Shown one piece after another: positions 7,401 to 8,219 of a DNA stretch of 8,219 nucleotides. The notes beneath the pieces are model-generated. The model saw nothing but the letters and a program-made list of their open reading frames with translations. It was not told the DNA's origin and ran no database searches. The stretch comes from Phycisphaerae bacterium (GTDB lineage: Bacteria > Planctomycetota > Phycisphaerae > Sedimentisphaerales > Anaerobacaceae): positions 1 to 8,219 of the forward strand of contig JAUVYZ010000080.1 in the NCBI GenBank assembly GCA_030602845.1, given 5' to 3'. Made by a program: the position numbers and the translations under genes. Within the stretch, counting starts at the first letter, position 1. Each line of letters opens with the position of its first letter.

Positions 7401-8219
7401 AAGCTTGCGGCCACTTATCTTTATAGCCGTCAATGTCTTCTTGTATCGAGCTGATCTCATCTATGTTATGGTTCTTGTTTACATCAAGAATTTGATCTAC
7501 ATGTTCGGCAATCTTTTTACTTGGTGGCTTCACCGACTTGACCAAATAATCGAGATATGCGGCAGCAGGCTTCTGCCACTCGCGTTCTTCGAACCCTTTT
7601 GCGGCATCGTATACGTTTACCAGCAGAGGCCATGCCTTGTATGAGTTTGGGTCCCGGACCGGGTTGGGGTTGAAGAAGCTCTTGATATCTTCAATTGCTT
7701 TAATAGCTCCATCGATAGCTGCAATAGCTTCACGCGCTTTTTTTGGTTCGTTCACATCAACAACAAGCTCCAGGTCGTCCTTCATGTCCCGAACATCTTT
7801 CCCTACTGGTTTCACCTCATCGGGGTACGACGCTACGTCGATTTTTACCAATATTTCTTTCAGGTCTGTATCTTTGCGCCACTGGTCCGCTCTTTTATTG
7901 CCTTTGATTTTGAGATACTCAACCCAATCCACATAGTCATTGCATAACTTTGGCCAGCCTGTTTTTAATCTCGGTGGTATCTCTACGGGAAGGGCGGGCC
8001 TAATGAATCGCCAAAGTATAGGCAAAATAACGGCACAGGCGACGACTATAAGTCCTGCTGCGACGAGCCAGCGGGATGAGAGAACAGGTTTTGTTTTTTT
8101 TAATTGAGCCAGCTCCTCGATGAGGGCCTCAATAGTCATCGTACCTGGCTTCAGGTGGGCGTTTAACAACCGATTGCAGAGGTTTCTCCAATCGTTTGCC
8201 TGTCTTCCCAGTGTGGCCC
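4486..8219 (-). CDS. Transmembrane protein with C-terminal FGE-sulfatase (SUMF1-like) domain; probable Ser/Thr kinase C-terminal half, 5'-truncated
   Basis: At least 1243 residues, reading in frame from 8217; residue numbers here count from the TTG at 8169. The frame has no stop before the right edge. The 16 residues before that TTG, plus those after it, read DWRNLCNRLLNAHLKPGT and then MTIEALIEELAQLKK, like the end of a protein kinase domain. I therefore favour a longer gene over a start at TTG 8169 or ATG 8139, neither of which has a clear ribosome binding site. Order: kinase-tail-like helices, one membrane helix (34-53), a charged helical region with paired-Trp repeats (about 80-940), and an FGE-like domain (about 948-1227). 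Kinase plus FGE-sulfatase fusions are known, for example Chlamydia Pkn1. If the kinase is cytoplasmic, the rest would be extracytoplasmic and could sense a ligand. Positive residues flank both sides of the membrane helix, so topology is not fixed by charge. Confidence 0.8.
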   Translation of the reverse strand, partial: ATLGRQANDWRNLCNRLLNAHLKPGTMTIEALIEELAQLKKTKPVLSSRWLVAAGLIVVACAVILPILWRFIRPALPVEIPPRLKTGWPKLCNDYVDWVEYLKIKGNKRADQWRKDTDLKEILVKIDVASYPDEVKPVGKDVRDMKDDLELVVDVNEPKKAREAIAAIDGAIKAIEDIKSFFNPNPVRDPNSYKAWPLLVNVYDAAKGFEEREWQKPAAAYLDYLVKSVKPPSKKIAEHVDQILDVNKNHNIDEISSIQEDIDGYKDKWPQACGELLGDVQKFVNEVPSKKVFQEWFQTAGGYHKLGENPRGERKEWDKRALDSAEDIQLIRQYDTNSAEKLSEKLKAFNKDVNDVFDIPGIEKNKAQIQAQVRLLEQKFVKLVHGDDGINVTLAKYVKDPIDWFENKEKEDYHITTFEPINSEWRRRRDIELAKHRHLLPDWKQKLKLSIFVDLEEKLDTTKRRLQHLEKELLWEADVALETKTWNNEIRNIYNAEIEQTFSEIVRSMSQLDEFPDVNSPGFEKWRSRLGINKNRRKQLYQLITAFNEIEARLGACYLLDDGLPQEGETIRSLWNEWKDANILKEPGISDALAKLTARVEKLIEVEQSGDKQELVKIADTAVQTEAAYAAWVRLGELSDPRSRWPSEAKEWEKDKEIQDRLKAEFETIKRQNQTRGDLLLKILVDTGLEHEIVFRRANIGRDKTTITKNSSQDKILVAFEALRPTGDNLNDINDLETLARDLAVFVTDPNWPTKFRPDIFADESPLYEKATLTKSDFENWLQDVKDYRKLDNDPRMSMNYTWDKKIDKIKSAISNELDREPTGEYLAKLESLVLDFNKIEPKIKKMLSLDAIEKHKEEIYKSKDYWNNLLNIENRLKPRVCERLELLKDGQLVFGAKFLDPNLFEPVDAINKKPVRLLTGWQEVREGINKKQKEWLDFFYTIDVNDTKNVGWPEYVRSTTDESVILKFIPADPPANLEPFYMAIQEITNAQYQMFLEKTGATSFAGNEDAWSWFKSTGRDLILCTSSDNPSCAIKWDGASFKVTRGSDDVPVTYVTYYGAQSYAENWLGAQLPRASQHKYACKAGTNNIYPWGNRDDLAQIPYYAHVRGEPWRGGRDEYNSKIGTLDIPPLPVGAVKPKDFEPYQSPLSDANTVHEEATYGAGSSWLPIKHTNSPNAWGLYDLIGNVWEWCIDDEDNTQSVICGGSCLAPPKYILLGSESDYTISFNEQASDVGFRVIVPAR
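4489..5328 (-). other. FGE-sulfatase / SUMF1-like (C-type lectin fold) domain
   Basis: The last 280 residues carry the family landmarks in order: EITNAQYQMFLEKTG (971 onward), DVPVTYVTYYGAQSYAENWL, GAQLPRASQHKYACKAG, IYPWG, SPNAWGLYDLIGNVWEWC (ending at Cys1176), ICGGSC (Cys1188 and Cys1192) and DVGFRVIVPAR at the end. True formylglycine-generating enzymes use two cysteines in a segment after the GGS (GGSxxCxxxxC). Here the GGS is followed by CLAPPKYILL, with one Cys directly after GGS and no second. The usual WxxRxxxR-type tail is also replaced (SESDYTISFN). This suggests a non-catalytic binding domain. Six cysteines in the domain could form disulfides if it is outside the cytoplasm. Confidence 0.9.
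5350..7935 (-). repeat. Degenerate ~100-residue helical repeats with paired tryptophans
   Basis: The roughly 860-residue region between membrane helix and FGE domain is rich in Lys, Glu, Asp and Leu and reads as mostly helical. Recurring units begin with an aromatic or hydrophobic stretch and Trp (YVDWVEYL, YKAWPLLV, FQEWFQTA, IDWFENKE, FEKWRSRL, YAAWVRLG, FENWLQDV), with a second Trp 15-22 residues later (DQWRKD, REWQKP, KEWDKR, SEWRRR, KEWEKD, YTWDKK). Pairs fall at residues 82/97, 180/198, 280/301, 388/409, 616/636, 765/787 and perhaps 920/937; W510 lacks a partner. The first five unit starts are 98, 100, 108 and 122 residues apart. Identity is low, so these are old repeats visible at protein level only. 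I do not recognise the family; a rod or spacer built of helical bundles is the likely form. Confidence 0.6.
8011..8070 (-). other. Single transmembrane helix
   Basis: Twenty hydrophobic residues, WLVAAGLIVVACAVILPILW, sit between basic flanks (KKTKPVLSSR before, RFIRPALP after). No cleavage-site pattern follows and the segment is not at the protein's N-terminus if the frame continues upstream, so it is read as an internal membrane anchor and not a signal peptide. Confidence 0.87.
8065..8219 (-). other. Possible C-terminal end of a Ser/Thr protein kinase domain plus juxtamembrane segment
   Basis: Reading inward from the right edge, the peptide runs ATLGRQANDWRNLCNRLL, NAHLKPGTMTIEALIEEL, AQLKKTKPVLSSRW. 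The pattern of a Trp, a 'L..rlL' helix, a short loop where kinases usually have 'dp..Rp', and a final 'alieeLaqL' helix resembles kinase subdomain XI and the helix after it. A basic juxtamembrane stretch and the membrane helix follow, as in bacterial transmembrane kinases. The invariant Arg of subdomain XI is not evident (the loop is LKPGTM). The catalytic loop and DFG motif would be beyond the window, so this is a moderate inference. Confidence 0.5.

Overview
The window holds two very large open reading frames, both cut by a window edge. They are arranged tail to tail, with only about 20 bases between their stop codons. No RNA gene, mobile element, CRISPR array or convincing promoter is visible. 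The pairing of a two-partner-secretion-type giant beta-repeat protein with a membrane protein carrying a formylglycine-generating-enzyme (FGE/SUMF1-like) domain suggests a Gram-negative bacterium with an outer membrane. The style fits the PVC group (Planctomycetota such as Phycisphaerae/Sedimentisphaerales, or Lentisphaerota/Kiritimatiellota). That placement is inferred from protein style, not from any marker gene.

Left half, plus strand (positions 2 to 4465): a surface or secreted adhesin-like protein of at least 1487 residues. Its reading frame is open to the left edge, and the first residues read as the haemagglutination/TPS domain. A methionine start placed at the TTG at 212 would be an artefact. 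A long beta-strand-repeat region follows, including a LIDP-type segment, a short NosD/pectate-lyase-like stretch and a recent internal duplication (period 546 bp). The last roughly 220 residues change to a non-repetitive, charged and probably helical tail. Base composition shifts markedly along the gene.

Right half, minus strand (4486 to the right edge): a protein of at least 1243 residues. Its frame is also open past the right edge. The visible N-terminal residues resemble the last helices of a Ser/Thr protein kinase. Then come one transmembrane segment, a roughly 900-residue charged helical region and a C-terminal FGE-sulfatase/C-type-lectin-fold domain. The middle region contains a degenerate unit of about 100 residues marked by paired tryptophans. 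The FGE-like domain keeps the fold motifs but lacks the usual catalytic cysteine arrangement, so it is more likely a binding or sensory module than an enzyme.

The genes are convergent, so they do not share an operon. A functional link (adhesin/matrix protein and a transmembrane kinase-like receptor) is possible but not shown by the sequence. The least-described feature is the paired-tryptophan repeat region joined to a degenerate FGE domain and a probable kinase.
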